Counted from the stretch's first letter, positions 50,001 to 59,590 are shown. The stretch: DNA of 64,000 bases from Gilichinskyi gelida (GCA_038040385.1 JBBPII010000016.1:82642-146641); one strand, 5' to 3'. A program made the numbers and translations. Notes: a model not told the origin generated them from the sequence alone.

Positions 50001-51144
50001 GCATCGCACCAATCTCATTATTAAGAAGTTCATTCAAATGGGGTACCCGATCGGGAGCGCGATCGATGACCTTCGTATCCATACTGCGGCGGCGTCACAG
50101 GCCCGATCGCTCCCTACTGGCGAGCTTCGTGCGCACTCGATAGTTGGTGTGGCTTCTGACGATGAACCATGTGTGACGTGGGAAAAGAATCAGCTGCCGA
50201 GCTTAGTCGCTTGGTTGTGCTTGGCGAATCTCGCGGAGAATCCGCTGTTTGGCGCTTCCCCTGGCGTGTGCAGGGCGCAGCTACTGACGGCCCTATTGGG
50301 GTTCAGACCGAACGACGAAGTTGTAGATACAACTAGCCAAGCCGGCGGCTTGAACGCAGCCACGACATTCGGCAGTGGCTCGCTACTAGGACAACACGTT
50401 TGTACGTCCGCTCACACGGTGGTGACAAGCAATGGGTTCATCTCAAATCGTGTCCGGCAGCTTCTAAATACTTCAGTCGTTAGCGGCCCTTTTGAGAAGT
50501 ATTCGCTAGCGGCGGCGCACGCCAATGGTGTGGGAGAATTCGGCGCAAACCCTGCCTCTGCCGTTCACAAATCTGCTGATGCAACGTCGATTCGAATTCA
50601 GTCGCCCACCGATGGTCAAGCGGTGCTTCCGGGTTCAGCCTTAGATGTCCTTTTGTCAACGGGCGTTACGTTCGCTAAAGTGACGGTTGCCACTCCTGAC
50701 GAAACAGTGGAGGCGGCTGGGAACCCGCTGCATGCGAGGATTGATATCCCGGCTAACAGAGTCGGCCAGTACCCGATTCTGGTCTTCGGTTCGGTTGCAG
50801 CGGACGTGCCCGCTGCGACCGACTCGGTCAACGTGATCGTCAAACCGAACGCAGCGATCAGTAGCGTCATGCTATCGCCCTTGGAGCTCTTCCTCACAGT
50901 AGGGGAGTCTGGCATCATAAACGTTCGCGGAGTATTCGACGACGGTATCGCACGAACGCTGACGGGCTCGGCGGACGTTGCCTTTTCGTCTAGCGATATC
51001 ACAATAGTCGTCGTTCAGCCGGACGGCAAAGCGTACGCCGTCGGGACTGGTCAGGCGATCGTAAAGGTTACAGCGGGACATGCCACCGGCGAGGTGTCGG
51101 TGAATGTGGAGGCAGTCCCTCGAAGGCGAGCCGTGACACATTGA
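47050..51144 (+). CDS. Large secreted multidomain lipase/esterase-like protein (CARDB, PKD, alpha/beta hydrolase)
   Basis: The 1364-residue protein has a signal peptide (1-24), three CARDB-like domains in tandem (~25-400; each with NQGTG and a closing WV-LD---GQG---NDR motif), a carboxypeptidase-regulatory-like segment (~402-475), two PKD-like domains (YSWTFGDGT and YRWSFGDTS) around an Ig-like domain, then an alpha/beta hydrolase (~870-1060) with VVFVHGIWSHSGTW, AHSFGG (Ser946) and TIDTPHFGS, and C-terminal Ig-like domains. It probably hydrolyses an ester outside the cell. The ATG at 47050 has AAGGAG upstream and starts the signal peptide. Its base composition is less GC-rich than neighbours, suggesting transfer. 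Confidence 0.82.
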   Translation: MSCFARRLLFVVGAFFSAYPVIATPDLFLKSFTVDPSGTAGSKVNYNLTIVNQGTGGRADFSTAEMRLSTSNVTPNSSDSLLLSIFVGDMAPGETLNSSGTTIPIPANMSPGAYYIWVVLDVNDTAGQGTANRANDRTMVPFTVTGTPGPDLIPQSFTVSPSGNAGSNVSYSVTIRNQGTGIANSSTTQFRLSDSSVAPASSDPVLLSLPTPAIDAGATKSLSGTNLPIPANATLGTKYIWVTLDATGSAGQGLTNQANDRAKATFTVTGASLPDLVTQSLTVNPVSGAAGSQVAILYAIVNQGTATANASRVEIRLGTSSAALSSNDPLIHSFQTDSIPANGLIHFGTTLSIPPDTSPGTKYIWVSLDVDNAAGQGTANQANDRTNTAFTVIQAVPTGTLTGTVRDSVTSVAISGASVSFGGSSTSTVGSGVYTLPNLTCASSTFTVIKSGYQTVADSYSLTNCPGTSIRDVSLMSTPTPACALTCSADVASAGLVGATLPFVGTSSVASCSDATSYSWTFGDGTSATGSSVTHAYNSAGFYNWTLSVARGGATCTRNGTVTISSASSGLPVIEYFRANRDQIAVGGSSDLTWSVRNASTVILDGVGNVAPNSGTTVVPTSTTTYKLIAANSAGSQVATVTVRVDSLLNVSIHADRVTGVVPLSVVFTVLASGGVPQYSYRWSFGDTSQQTTHRWTDPTPEDVFCTVTDAHGTSQKSNILHIVPSPPNATISLEFLDLTRGPNPSSPSPYTRIGASADGATVVRVHATSSSPGTVTFKFSGKLGSGFDGGLFSAKEAIGTPKAQLTVATTGDGAEYAAEVFYKVPDDFANTGSTAPDARSERPLSFSAQLAGVSGSLVSTGDKSFKLRHAPVVFVHGIWSHSGTWDDFPIWRELRDRGEALAPGWDGIGSIDSGAQQIQPFVKGVLSHMRAGGIAASRADVVAHSFGGLIAKRLAATNGAMIHKLITIDTPHFGSALADFLVAHRTNLIIKKFIQMGYPIGSAIDDLRIHTAAASQARSLPTGELRAHSIVGVASDDEPCVTWEKNQLPSLVAWLCLANLAENPLFGASPGVCRAQLLTALLGFRPNDEVVDTTSQAGGLNAATTFGSGSLLGQHVCTSAHTVVTSNGFISNRVRQLLNTSVVSGPFEKYSLAAAHANGVGEFGANPASAVHKSADATSIRIQSPTDGQAVLPGSALDVLLSTGVTFAKVTVATPDETVEAAGNPLHARIDIPANRVGQYPILVFGSVAADVPAATDSVNVIVKPNAAISSVMLSPLELFLTVGESGIINVRGVFDDGIARTLTGSADVAFSSSDITIVVVQPDGKAYAVGTGQAIVKVTAGHATGEVSVNVEAVPRRRAVTH

Positions 51145-51368
51145 AGAACACTTGGGTGGTAGCTAATTAATCAAGTGGGTCATCCGGGAATCGAGTGGAT
51201 TGAGAACGGAAAGTGACCTATGGAAAAGCGAAAAAGGCCGACCACCCGAGCCGGTCACGCAACAGGTACCGCATGTCCAGTTGCCAGACTTGAAACATCC
51301 ACGCGAAGTCGATACAAACGCGACCGTGGTGCCTCCCTCCTCCGCTCCTCGACACGCTCGCGGACAGC

Positions 51369-51836
51369 GTGAATCCAATACTCGCTCTCCTGGCAATTGT
51401 TGTCACCATTCTTGAGTGGCGGCGATCGTCGTGGCGAGCCGCCGCGGCATGCGCCGCTGCAGCTGCACTGGGCCTTCTCGGCATCTACGCGGTCGGTTCT
51501 CTCGACGCCGAATTTTCAATCTGGCGAGATTTTGATGTGAGCTACAGCACGCATGCTGCCTTCGCCACATCGGTTGTCGTGTCGCTGTCGTTTTGGCGAC
51601 CGCGCTGGCGCGCGGTCTTGATCACCGTTTTGTTCGCTTACTTGGCGCTGATCGTCATCATGGCCTACCACAGTGTTGCCGATGTCCTCACTGCGAGCGT
51701 GGTGGCGTGCGCCGTGACGGCACCGTGGCAATTCGCCGCGCGGGGGACGACCCTCACCCGGCGCTTCGCGCCACCCTCTCCCGCTCACGCGGGAGAGGGG
51801 CCGGTCACCGAACCGCGGCGATCAAGGCGTCCATGA
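51369..51836 (+). CDS. Short membrane protein, PAP2-like
   Basis: The 155-residue protein starts at GTG 51369 and has about four membrane helices. FDVSYSTHAAFATSVVV and, after another helix, YHSVADVLTA resemble motifs 2 and 3 of type-2 phosphatidic acid phosphatases (Ser-x-His and His-xxx-Asp), but motif 1 and the Arg before motif 3 are not clear, so it may be inactive or truncated. The last ~30 residues are read from a palindromic repeat (PPSPAHAGEGP) and the true end may differ. It is convergent with the nucleoside hydrolase gene, overlapping it by 32 bases. Confidence 0.55.
   Translation: MNPILALLAIVVTILEWRRSSWRAAAACAAAAALGLLGIYAVGSLDAEFSIWRDFDVSYSTHAAFATSVVVSLSFWRPRWRAVLITVLFAYLALIVIMAYHSVADVLTASVVACAVTAPWQFAARGTTLTRRFAPPSPAHAGEGPVTEPRRSRRP
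51750..51803. repeat. CTCTCCCGC...GCGGGAGAG repeat between convergent genes
   Basis: CCCTCACCCGGCGC, then CCCTCTCCCGC and GCGGGAGAGGG form a hairpin like that at 45134. It is read as the C-terminus of the PAP2-like frame. Confidence 0.8.
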
Positions 51837-52869
51837 ACCTCTGCTTCTCCCCCTCGTTCGCCCATGCCATGCACGCCTTTGCCCGCGGCGCGTCGCCGAC
51901 CACGGAGCTGAGCCAGAGCTGCGAGGCCTCCTTGTCCATGCTCGACGGCTGGTCGGGGCCGTGGCCGGCGCAGGGATTGTTCGCGTCCTTGTAGTACGGC
52001 GCCGTCCCGCAGTTCACCACCCGCGCTGCGGCCGGCTTGCACGCGTAGGCCTCCGGCCGCGCCAGGTACCACGCGGCGTTGGCGTCCCACGGATGGAATC
52101 CCGACTCGCCGAAGATCGACTCCCACTGCGCTATCCACGGCAGGGTGTTGGTCGAGATCAGCTTGGCCAGCGGCGTCGTGCCGAGCGCCGCCACCTGCTT
52201 CTGCGTCACCAGCGTGCTCTTGGTCAGGTCGAAGGTCATGAAGGTGAGCGGAATCTGCGACTGCAGGACGACGCTGGCCGAGCGGGGGTCCATCACGTAA
52301 TTGAAGTCGGTCAGCCCCTTGTGCGGCTTGCCCGTCCAGGGATCGGTGATGGAGAACTCCTCGCCGGGGTCGCGCCCCATGATGGCCACCACTTCGCGGA
52401 TGTTCTTCGTCGCCGCCGGCGAGTTGAGCGCCACGCAGGCGATGTCGGTCAGCGGACCGATGGCCACGATCGTCAGCGGACCGCGTTGCAACTCGGCGAT
52501 CATCCGGTCCACGCCGGCGTTGCGGCAGGAGTCGTTGAGCGCGGTCGCGCCGAGGGTCACCTGCGGATCGGAGAGCTTGACCACGGCCCCGCGGTCGTAC
52601 GGCGTCTTCTGCCCCGCCGCGCTGAGCAGCCCCTTGAGCACGGTCATCTCCGGGTCGGCGTAGTTGTTCCCGAACGTCACGGCGATGGCGCGAACGTCGA
52701 GGGATTTCCACGCCAGGGCCAGGGTCCAGGCATCGTCGGAATCGCTGAAGCCCGGACGCCATCCTCCGTTGAGGCCCATGGCGATGTCGGTGGAGATGAT
52801 GACGTTGGTCTGCGCCGAGGCGCAGACGGCGGACAGAAGGAGGAGAACGATGGCGAGCGCTGAGCGCAT
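51805..52869 (-). CDS. Secreted inosine-uridine-type nucleoside hydrolase
   Basis: The 354-residue protein has a signal peptide (MRSALAIVLLLLSAVCASAQ) and a nucleoside hydrolase fold: VIISTDIAMG...SDSDDAWTLALAW at the N-terminus (metal-binding Asp cluster, with an insertion relative to DTDxGxDD), VTFGNNYADPE, LTIVAIGPLTDIA and ITDPWTGK. These enzymes split ribonucleosides to base and ribose with Ca2+. A periplasmic or secreted form suggests nucleoside scavenging. The ATG at 52869 opens the signal peptide; the longer frame is repeat sequence. Confidence 0.85.
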   Translation of the reverse strand: MRSALAIVLLLLSAVCASAQTNVIISTDIAMGLNGGWRPGFSDSDDAWTLALAWKSLDVRAIAVTFGNNYADPEMTVLKGLLSAAGQKTPYDRGAVVKLSDPQVTLGATALNDSCRNAGVDRMIAELQRGPLTIVAIGPLTDIACVALNSPAATKNIREVVAIMGRDPGEEFSITDPWTGKPHKGLTDFNYVMDPRSASVVLQSQIPLTFMTFDLTKSTLVTQKQVAALGTTPLAKLISTNTLPWIAQWESIFGESGFHPWDANAAWYLARPEAYACKPAAARVVNCGTAPYYKDANNPCAGHGPDQPSSMDKEASQLWLSSVVGDAPRAKACMAWANEGEKQRFMDALIAAVR

Positions 52870-52902
52870 AGAACCTCCCTGCGTCGAGCACTGTAGTCCC
52901 AT

Positions 52903-53004
52903 GTCATTCCGAGCGTAGCGAGGAATCGGTGTGGGCGGGGGGCGCGGGAATCTCATTGATCGCCCCACCCCTCCACACCGATCCCTCGCTACGCTCGGGA
53001 TGAC
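52903..53004. repeat. Dispersed palindromic repeat (GTCATTCC...GGATGAC variant)
   Basis: GTCATTCCGAGCGTAGCGAGG at one end (21 bases continues into a central GC-rich part) is mirrored by CCTCGCTACGCTCGGGATGAC at the other; inner ATCGGTGTG/CACACCGAT arms also pair. It separates the divergent nucleoside hydrolase and M4 genes. Confidence 0.9.
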
Positions 53005-53045
53005 ACACGCCCGACTCCGCTGATATTGTTCCCGGCCTCCCGACA

Positions 53046-54182
53046 ATGCGCTGCTCGTTCTTGCCGCCGCACATCCTCCGTGCGCTCGCCGAAAATGGCG
53101 ATCCGGAGGAGCGCGATCGCGCGTACGCTGCGCTGGAGCTCTCCGCGCAATTGCGCGGCGAGCGCCTCGCCGCCGCCGCCGTCGGCGCCTTCGCCGCGGT
53201 GCCGGCGGGCGAGCGGCGGCGGACGATCTACGACGCCCGCCGCACCCGCGACCTGCCGGGCAAGCTGGTGCGTGGCGAGGGGGGGCGGGGGACGGGGGAC
53301 GCGGCGGTGGACGAGGCGTACGACGGCGCCGGCAAGACTTACGACTTCTATCGCCGCGTCCTCGGCCGCAACTCCATCGACGGCCGCGGGCTGCGCCTCG
53401 ACGCCACGGTGCACTACGGTCTGCACTTCGACAACGCGCAGTGGAATGGCCGGCAGATGATCTACGGCGACGGCGATGGAAAGCTGTTCGAGCGCTTCAC
53501 CAAGTGCATCGACATCGTGGCCCACGAGCTGACGCACGGCGTGACGCAGTACACCGCCGCGCTGGTCTACAGCGGCGAGCCGGGCGCGCTCAGCGAGCAC
53601 TTCTCCGACGTCTTCGGGGTCCTGGTCAAGCAGTACGCGCGCAAGCAGACCGCGGCGAAGGCCGACTGGCTGGTCGGCGCCGGCCTCTTCACCACGCGCG
53701 TCAGCGGCGCCGCGGTCCGCTCCATGAAGGCGCCCGGCACCGCCTACGACGACAAGCTCCTCGGCAAGGACCCGCAGCCGTGGCACGTGCGCGACTACAA
53801 GCGGATGCACGACGACAACGGCGGCGTGCACGTCAACTCCGGCATCCCCAATCACGCCTTCTATCTCGCGGCGACGATGCTGGGCGGGAAGGCGTGGGAG
53901 GTGGCGGGGCGGATCTGGTACGCGACGCTGACGACGAAGCTGCGCGCGTGGGCCACGTTCCGCGACTGCGCGCGCGCCACGCTCGAAGCCGCCGCGGAGC
54001 TGTACGGCGCGAACAGCGAGCCGCAGCGCGCCGTCGAGCAGGCGTGGCGGACGGTGGGCCTCGACGTGGCCGCGGTCGTCGAGCGCGGCCCCCGCCTGCC
54101 GGTCTACGAGCCGCCCGCCGCCGCCGCCGAGCTTCCCACCCTCACCCCCGCCCGTACGCGCCGCGTCCGCCATGCGGATTGA
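53046..54182 (+). CDS. M4 (thermolysin-like) metallopeptidase, protealysin type
   Basis: The 378-residue protein has the M4 zinc site HELTHGVTQ (His160) and the third ligand Glu in GALSEHFSDVFG, then the catalytic VHVNSGIPNHAFY. It lacks a Sec signal peptide and has a short N-terminal part (~50 residues) like the protealysin propeptide, whose PPHILRALA resembles protealysin's PPYL-type motif. It therefore likely belongs to the cytosolic or non-classically secreted protealysin group. The next gene, overlapping its end by 11 bases, encodes an emfourin-like inhibitor, the known partner of protealysins. Confidence 0.9.
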   Translation: MRCSFLPPHILRALAENGDPEERDRAYAALELSAQLRGERLAAAAVGAFAAVPAGERRRTIYDARRTRDLPGKLVRGEGGRGTGDAAVDEAYDGAGKTYDFYRRVLGRNSIDGRGLRLDATVHYGLHFDNAQWNGRQMIYGDGDGKLFERFTKCIDIVAHELTHGVTQYTAALVYSGEPGALSEHFSDVFGVLVKQYARKQTAAKADWLVGAGLFTTRVSGAAVRSMKAPGTAYDDKLLGKDPQPWHVRDYKRMHDDNGGVHVNSGIPNHAFYLAATMLGGKAWEVAGRIWYATLTTKLRAWATFRDCARATLEAAAELYGANSEPQRAVEQAWRTVGLDVAAVVERGPRLPVYEPPAAAAELPTLTPARTRRVRHAD

Positions 54183-54402
54183 GGTCCGCCGCACGGGCGG
54201 CGTCGCGGGAATCGCGCGAACGTTCGAAGTGGACACGGCGCAATTGCCGGGCGGGCGGGCGGCGGAGATCGAGCGGCTGGCGCGGGGGCTGGCGGCTCGC
54301 CGCTCGCAGGATGCGGACGCGTTCATGTACGTAGTGACGATTGATGGCGAGACGTTCGCGGTGGAGGACGCCGCGGAGCTGATCGAAGCGATCACCGCCT
54401 GA
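54172..54402 (+). CDS. Emfourin-like protease inhibitor (76 aa)
   Basis: The 76-residue protein begins MRIEVRRTGGVAGIARTFEVDT, passes a helix (RAAEIERLARGL) and ends with DAFMYVVTIDGETFAVEDAAELIEAI, resembling emfourins, which inhibit M4 proteases encoded next to them. It is shorter than the ~100-residue emfourin of Serratia. The start overlaps the protease stop by 11 bases, giving tight co-expression. Assignment rests on the adjacency to an M4 protease and on the overall pattern rather than on a unique motif. Confidence 0.65.
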   Translation: MRIEVRRTGGVAGIARTFEVDTAQLPGGRAAEIERLARGLAARRSQDADAFMYVVTIDGETFAVEDAAELIEAITA

Positions 54403-54421
54403 TCTTGTTAGGATGTGAGAC

Positions 54422-54631
54422 ATGAGCGAATACACAGCGATCGTGAAGCAGTCCGGTGACTGGTGGATCGGGTGGATCGAGGAACTGCCGGGCGTCAACT
54501 GTCAGGAGCGCACTCGTGAAGAGCTGCTGGAGACGCTTCGCATCACGCTTCGAGAGGCCGTGGACTTTAATCGCGCGGAAGCGCGCAGCGCCGCCGGCGC
54601 GGAATTCGAGGAAGAGCTCATCGCCGTATGA
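54422..54631 (+). CDS. hicB: HicB-like antitoxin
   Basis: The 69-residue protein has the short HicB partial RNase-H-like fold: MSEYTAIVKQSGDWWIGWIEELPGV, then CQERTREELLETLRITLREAV. HicB neutralises HicA. The C-terminal DNA-binding domain of longer HicB proteins is missing, as in many HicB-type antitoxins of this size. Its stop overlaps the hicA start (ATGA). Confidence 0.85.
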   Translation: MSEYTAIVKQSGDWWIGWIEELPGVNCQERTREELLETLRITLREAVDFNRAEARSAAGAEFEEELIAV

Positions 54632-54822
54632 AGCGGCGCGACCTGGAGCGTTGGCTCGGTCGCCATGGCTGCCAGCTGCTGCGTGAGGGTGGACGTCACT
54701 CCTGGTTCGTCAATGAGGCGTTGAAACGCCGTTCCGCCGTTCCGCGGCACAGAGAGATCAACGACGAGTTGGTGCGCAAAATCTGCGGCGACCTCGGCAT
54801 CCCGGCACCAGAACACACCTGA
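54628..54822 (+). CDS. hicA: HicA-like mRNA interferase toxin
   Basis: The 64-residue dsRBD-like protein MKRRDLERWLGRHGC, LLREGGRHSWFVN with the active-site His, and VPRHREINDELVRKICGDLGI is typical HicA. It cleaves mRNA when free of HicB. The order hicB-hicA is less common than hicA-hicB but known. Confidence 0.87.
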   Translation: MKRRDLERWLGRHGCQLLREGGRHSWFVNEALKRRSAVPRHREINDELVRKICGDLGIPAPEHT

Positions 54823-54875
54823 CCTGAAGTTTGGGTTCCGGCCTCCCAACGTCCTAACATCCCAACGTCCTGACC

Positions 54876-56797
<1,922 letters not shown>

Positions 56798-56801
<4 letters not shown>

Positions 56802-57904
56802 CCAACGCCCCGCGCGTCACCGTCCTGATCTCGGCCTACAACGACGAGCGATTTCTCGCCGCGGCGATCGACTCGGTGCTGGCACAGACGTACTCCGCGT
56901 TCGACATTGTTGTGGTCGACGACGCATCGACCGACCGCTCGGGCGAGATCGCCGCCTCCTATCGCGACCCGCGCGTGCTCGTCATCGAGAACAGCTCGAA
57001 TCTCGGCACCGGCCCCGCGCTCAACCGCGGCCTGGCCGCCATCCGCAGCGAGTACGTCGCCAAACTCGACGCCGACGACATCTGCTTCCCGCAGCGGCTG
57101 GCCAGGCAGGTCGAGTTTCTCGACGCCCACCCGGAGGTCGCCGTCGTCGGCTCCCAGGCCGTGGTCATCGATGCCAAAGGACGGAGAGTCCGCCGCCTCG
57201 AAGCGTGGTACGAGACGACGGAGTGGGGGATGCGCTGGCGCCGCATCTTTCAGAATCCTCTGATTCATAGCGCGGCGATGTTCCGGCGCGCCATCGTCTG
57301 GGACGTTCTCGGCGGCTACGAGGAGCGCTACCGCTTCGGCGAGGACTTCGACCTGTGGGACCGCCTCGGCCGGCAATATCCGATCTGCAACCTTCGCGAG
57401 CGGCTGGTCGGCCGGCGCGTCTACCCTGGCTCGCTCAGCGCCGCGAACCACCCGGCGCGCGCGGGATACCTGGAGCGAAAGATCCCCATGATCCACACGA
57501 ACATGCGGGAAGGGCTGCGGTGGGACGACGTTCCCGAGCGGTGGGCGAAGCTGTGGGCGGAGATCGGCGACCATTCGATCCCGCGCACGGCTGACGACGT
57601 CCGCGATCTGGTCACCGGCATCGAGCGCTGCGCGGCGCGCTTCGCCGAGATCTATCCCGAGGGCGCCGCCGACAGCGAAGTGGTGGCGCATCAGGCCGTG
57701 ATGCTGGCGCGCGCGCTCGGCCGCATCGAGGCGGCGGGACGCCGGCAGTCCATCGCCATCTGGCGCAAAGTCTTCCGGCGTCACCGCCCGACCGCCCTGC
57801 GAGGCCTGCCGCGATGGGTCGTCGCCTTCCTCTTCGGCGAGTGGCCTGCCCGCGCCTGGCGCGCGGTGCGGTGGCGAGCGATCACAGCAGGCCAGAAGCC
57901 TTGA
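56798..57904 (+). CDS. Family 2 glycosyltransferase
   Basis: The 368-residue protein has a GT-A domain: VTVLISAYNDERFLAAAIDSVL, VVVDDASTDRSGEI, and the metal-binding DADD in AKLDADDICFPQR, then FGEDFDLWDRL. It transfers a sugar from a nucleotide-sugar to an unknown acceptor. The GTG at 56798 overlaps the kinase stop by four bases; no Shine-Dalgarno is needed if coupled. The C-terminal ~100 residues are helical. Its end overlaps the Spy-like gene on the other strand by 23 bases. Confidence 0.92.
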
Positions 57905-58304
57905 ACGCCGGGATCACGCCACACACCGGCGCGGCGCCGCGAATCTGCTCCAGGCGCGCGCGCTGGTCGGGATTCAGAATCTCGTCGAGCGCAGCGTCGG
58001 ACTCCGCTATGGCGCGATGAATCTGCTCCTGGATCCGTTTGATCTCGATCACCAGCCGGCCGATCACTTGCGGATCGGGCTCCGCCGACTGGAGGTGCTG
58101 CGCGAGGGCCTGCTCTCGGGCCTGGACTTCCTGCACCGCCGGACGAATCGCCTCTTGCCGCGCTTGCAGAAACTCGCCGAGGGCCTGAACCTGTTCGTCG
58201 GAAAGCGAGAGGACGTGGGCCACGACCGCGAGCGGCGAGTCGTCGGCGATCGCTGCGACGGGAAGAGTCAGTGCAACCACAACCATCAGGACGCGTTTGA
58301 ACAT
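57882..58304 (-). CDS. Spy/CpxP-like periplasmic protein
   Basis: The 140-residue protein has a signal peptide (MFKRVLMVVVALTLPVAAIA) and two LTxxQ-like motifs, LSLSDEQVQALGEF and LNPDQRARLEQI, separated by a long charged helix, as in Spy/CpxP chaperones and heavy-metal sensor relatives. It probably acts as a periplasmic chaperone or sensor. It diverges from the sigma factor gene, 45 bases away, and a second Spy-like gene follows that sigma operon. Confidence 0.75.
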   Translation of the reverse strand: MFKRVLMVVVALTLPVAAIADDSPLAVVAHVLSLSDEQVQALGEFLQARQEAIRPAVQEVQAREQALAQHLQSAEPDPQVIGRLVIEIKRIQEQIHRAIAESDAALDEILNPDQRARLEQIRGAAPVCGVIPAFKASGLL

Positions 58305-58349
58305 GATGTTCTCCTTCGTCAGTGTTTGTGTCGCGGAAGGCCCTCCGAT

Positions 58350-58877
58350 ATGACGGCGTCATATGAATTGCCGGTTCGAGCGACTCATGATGTGAGCCGA
58401 ATGGACCGCGCCGAGTTGGAATGCGAGCTCGAACGGCTGCATGCCGCCAGCTTCGGCTGGGCGCTCGGCTGCTGCGGGCGAAATCGCGATGACGCGGAAG
58501 AGGTGCTGCAAACCGTGTATCTGAAGGTTCTCGACGGGAAGGCGAAGTTCGACGGGCGGTCATCGCTGAAGACATGGCTCTTCGCCGTGATCCGCCACAC
58601 CGCGATGGGCCATCGTCGCACGAGCTGGATCCGCAGCCTGGCGTTGCTGCGCCTCCCGTCACCGCAGCCGCCGCCGGAAGTCGATCAGATGGAAACGCGG
58701 CGATTGCTTGCCGCGCTGCGCCGCCTGTCGCGCCGGCAGCGCGAAGTGCTGGAGCTGGTCTTCTACCACGACATGACCATCGAGGAAGCGGGCCAGGCGC
58801 TCGGGATCTCCGTCGGGTCGGCGCGCGTCCACTACACGCGCGGCAAGAAGCGGTTGGAGGCATTGCTCGGCCGATGA
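58350..58877 (+). CDS. ECF-type RNA polymerase sigma factor
   Basis: The 175-residue protein has sigma2 (RNRDDAEEVLQTVYLKVL, KTWLFAVIRHTAMGHRR) and sigma4 (LRRLSRRQREVLELVFYHDMTIEEAGQALGISVGSARVHYTRGKKRL, in parts). ECF sigmas direct RNA polymerase to a small stress regulon and are held by an anti-sigma. The ATG at 58350 is used; the in-frame ATG at 58401 would shorten the start but keep sigma2. The next gene overlaps its stop by four bases and probably encodes the membrane partner. A Spy-like gene follows that, pointing to an envelope-stress or metal-response module. Confidence 0.9.
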   Translation: MTASYELPVRATHDVSRMDRAELECELERLHAASFGWALGCCGRNRDDAEEVLQTVYLKVLDGKAKFDGRSSLKTWLFAVIRHTAMGHRRTSWIRSLALLRLPSPQPPPEVDQMETRRLLAALRRLSRRQREVLELVFYHDMTIEEAGQALGISVGSARVHYTRGKKRLEALLGR

Positions 58878-59167
58878 ACGACTCCGACCTGCGCAATCTC
58901 TTTCACCGCCTCCGCGAAGAGGAAACTCGTTTCCCCCCTTCTCCCCGCATGCGGGGAGAAGGTGCCCCGAAGGGGCGGATGAGGGGCTGGGCATTCGCGA
59001 TCGTCGCCATTCTGATCGTCATCGGCGTCGCGCTTCGGCACGAGCGAACGCCCACGTCCGACTCCATCCTCACCTGGAAGCCCCCCACCGACGTCCTCCT
59101 CCTCACGCCCGGCAGCGAGCTGCTCACCACCGTCCCCCGCATCCCCGACCTTCCCGAAAGGAAATGA
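58874..59167 (+). CDS. Small membrane protein, probable anti-sigma partner (97 aa)
   Basis: The protein has a short cytoplasmic N-terminus (MNDSDLRNLFHRLREEE), a repeat-derived stretch (about residues 20-38, PPSPRMRGEGAP), one membrane helix (AFAIVAILIVIGVAL) and a periplasmic tail. It lacks a zinc-finger anti-sigma motif, but the size, membrane topology and ATGA coupling to the sigma gene suggest an anti-sigma role. A palindromic repeat has been inserted in frame between the helix and the N-terminal domain. Confidence 0.6.
   Translation: MNDSDLRNLFHRLREEETRFPPSPRMRGEGAPKGRMRGWAFAIVAILIVIGVALRHERTPTSDSILTWKPPTDVLLLTPGSELLTTVPRIPDLPERK
58933..58986. repeat. CTTCTCCCCGC...GCGGGGAGAAG repeat inside the sigma partner gene
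   Basis: CCTTCTCCCCGC-AT-GCGGGGAGAAGG is a strong hairpin followed by GCCCCGAAGGGGCGGATGAGGGG. It is the same class as 45134 and 51750. It is read in frame as part of the protein. Confidence 0.85.
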
Positions 59168-59583
59168 TCATGATCAAACGCTTCGCGCTCATCGCCTTCG
59201 TCACCGCCTCAGCCTTCGCGCAGCAGCCTCCCCCCGACGATCCGATCGGCCGCTACCTCGTCCCGCCCGACCTGATCATGAGCCACTCGCAGGAGCTCAA
59301 CCTGATCGACAAGCAGCGCGCCGCGATCAAGAGCGAGGTGCAGAAGGCGCAGGCGAAATTCATCGACATGCAGTGGGACATGAAGGAGGAGACCGAGAAA
59401 ATGGTTCGATTCCTTCAGCAGACGCCCGTCGACGAGGCGCGCGTCCTCGAGCAGGCGGACAAGGTGATGGGCCTGGAGCGCGAGATCAAGAAGACACAGC
59501 TCTCGCTGCTGATCCGCATCCGCAACGCGTTGACCGCGGAACAACTCGCTAAACTCGACGAGATCCGCCGCGCCGCGCGCTGA
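59164..59583 (+). CDS. Spy/CpxP-like periplasmic protein (second copy)
   Basis: The 139-residue protein has a signal peptide ending ASAFAQQ and the motif LTAEQLAKLDEI near the C-terminus, with a long charged helix between (SEVQKAQAKFIDMQWDMKE). This matches the Spy/CpxP/periplasmic metal-sensor family. Its ATG overlaps the sigma partner's stop; a second ATG at 59170 may be the real start. It is the third gene of the sigma operon and may report envelope or metal stress to the anti-sigma partner, which is inference. Confidence 0.75.
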   Translation: MIMIKRFALIAFVTASAFAQQPPPDDPIGRYLVPPDLIMSHSQELNLIDKQRAAIKSEVQKAQAKFIDMQWDMKEETEKMVRFLQQTPVDEARVLEQADKVMGLEREIKKTQLSLLIRIRNALTAEQLAKLDEIRRAAR

Positions 59584-59590
59584 GGCCGCC

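Noticed and set aside
51218..51330. Minus-strand segment resembling an IS3-type DDE start (VWQLDMRYLLRDRLGW)
   Set aside because: The match is short, has no flanking transposase sequence and no terminal repeats, so it may be chance.
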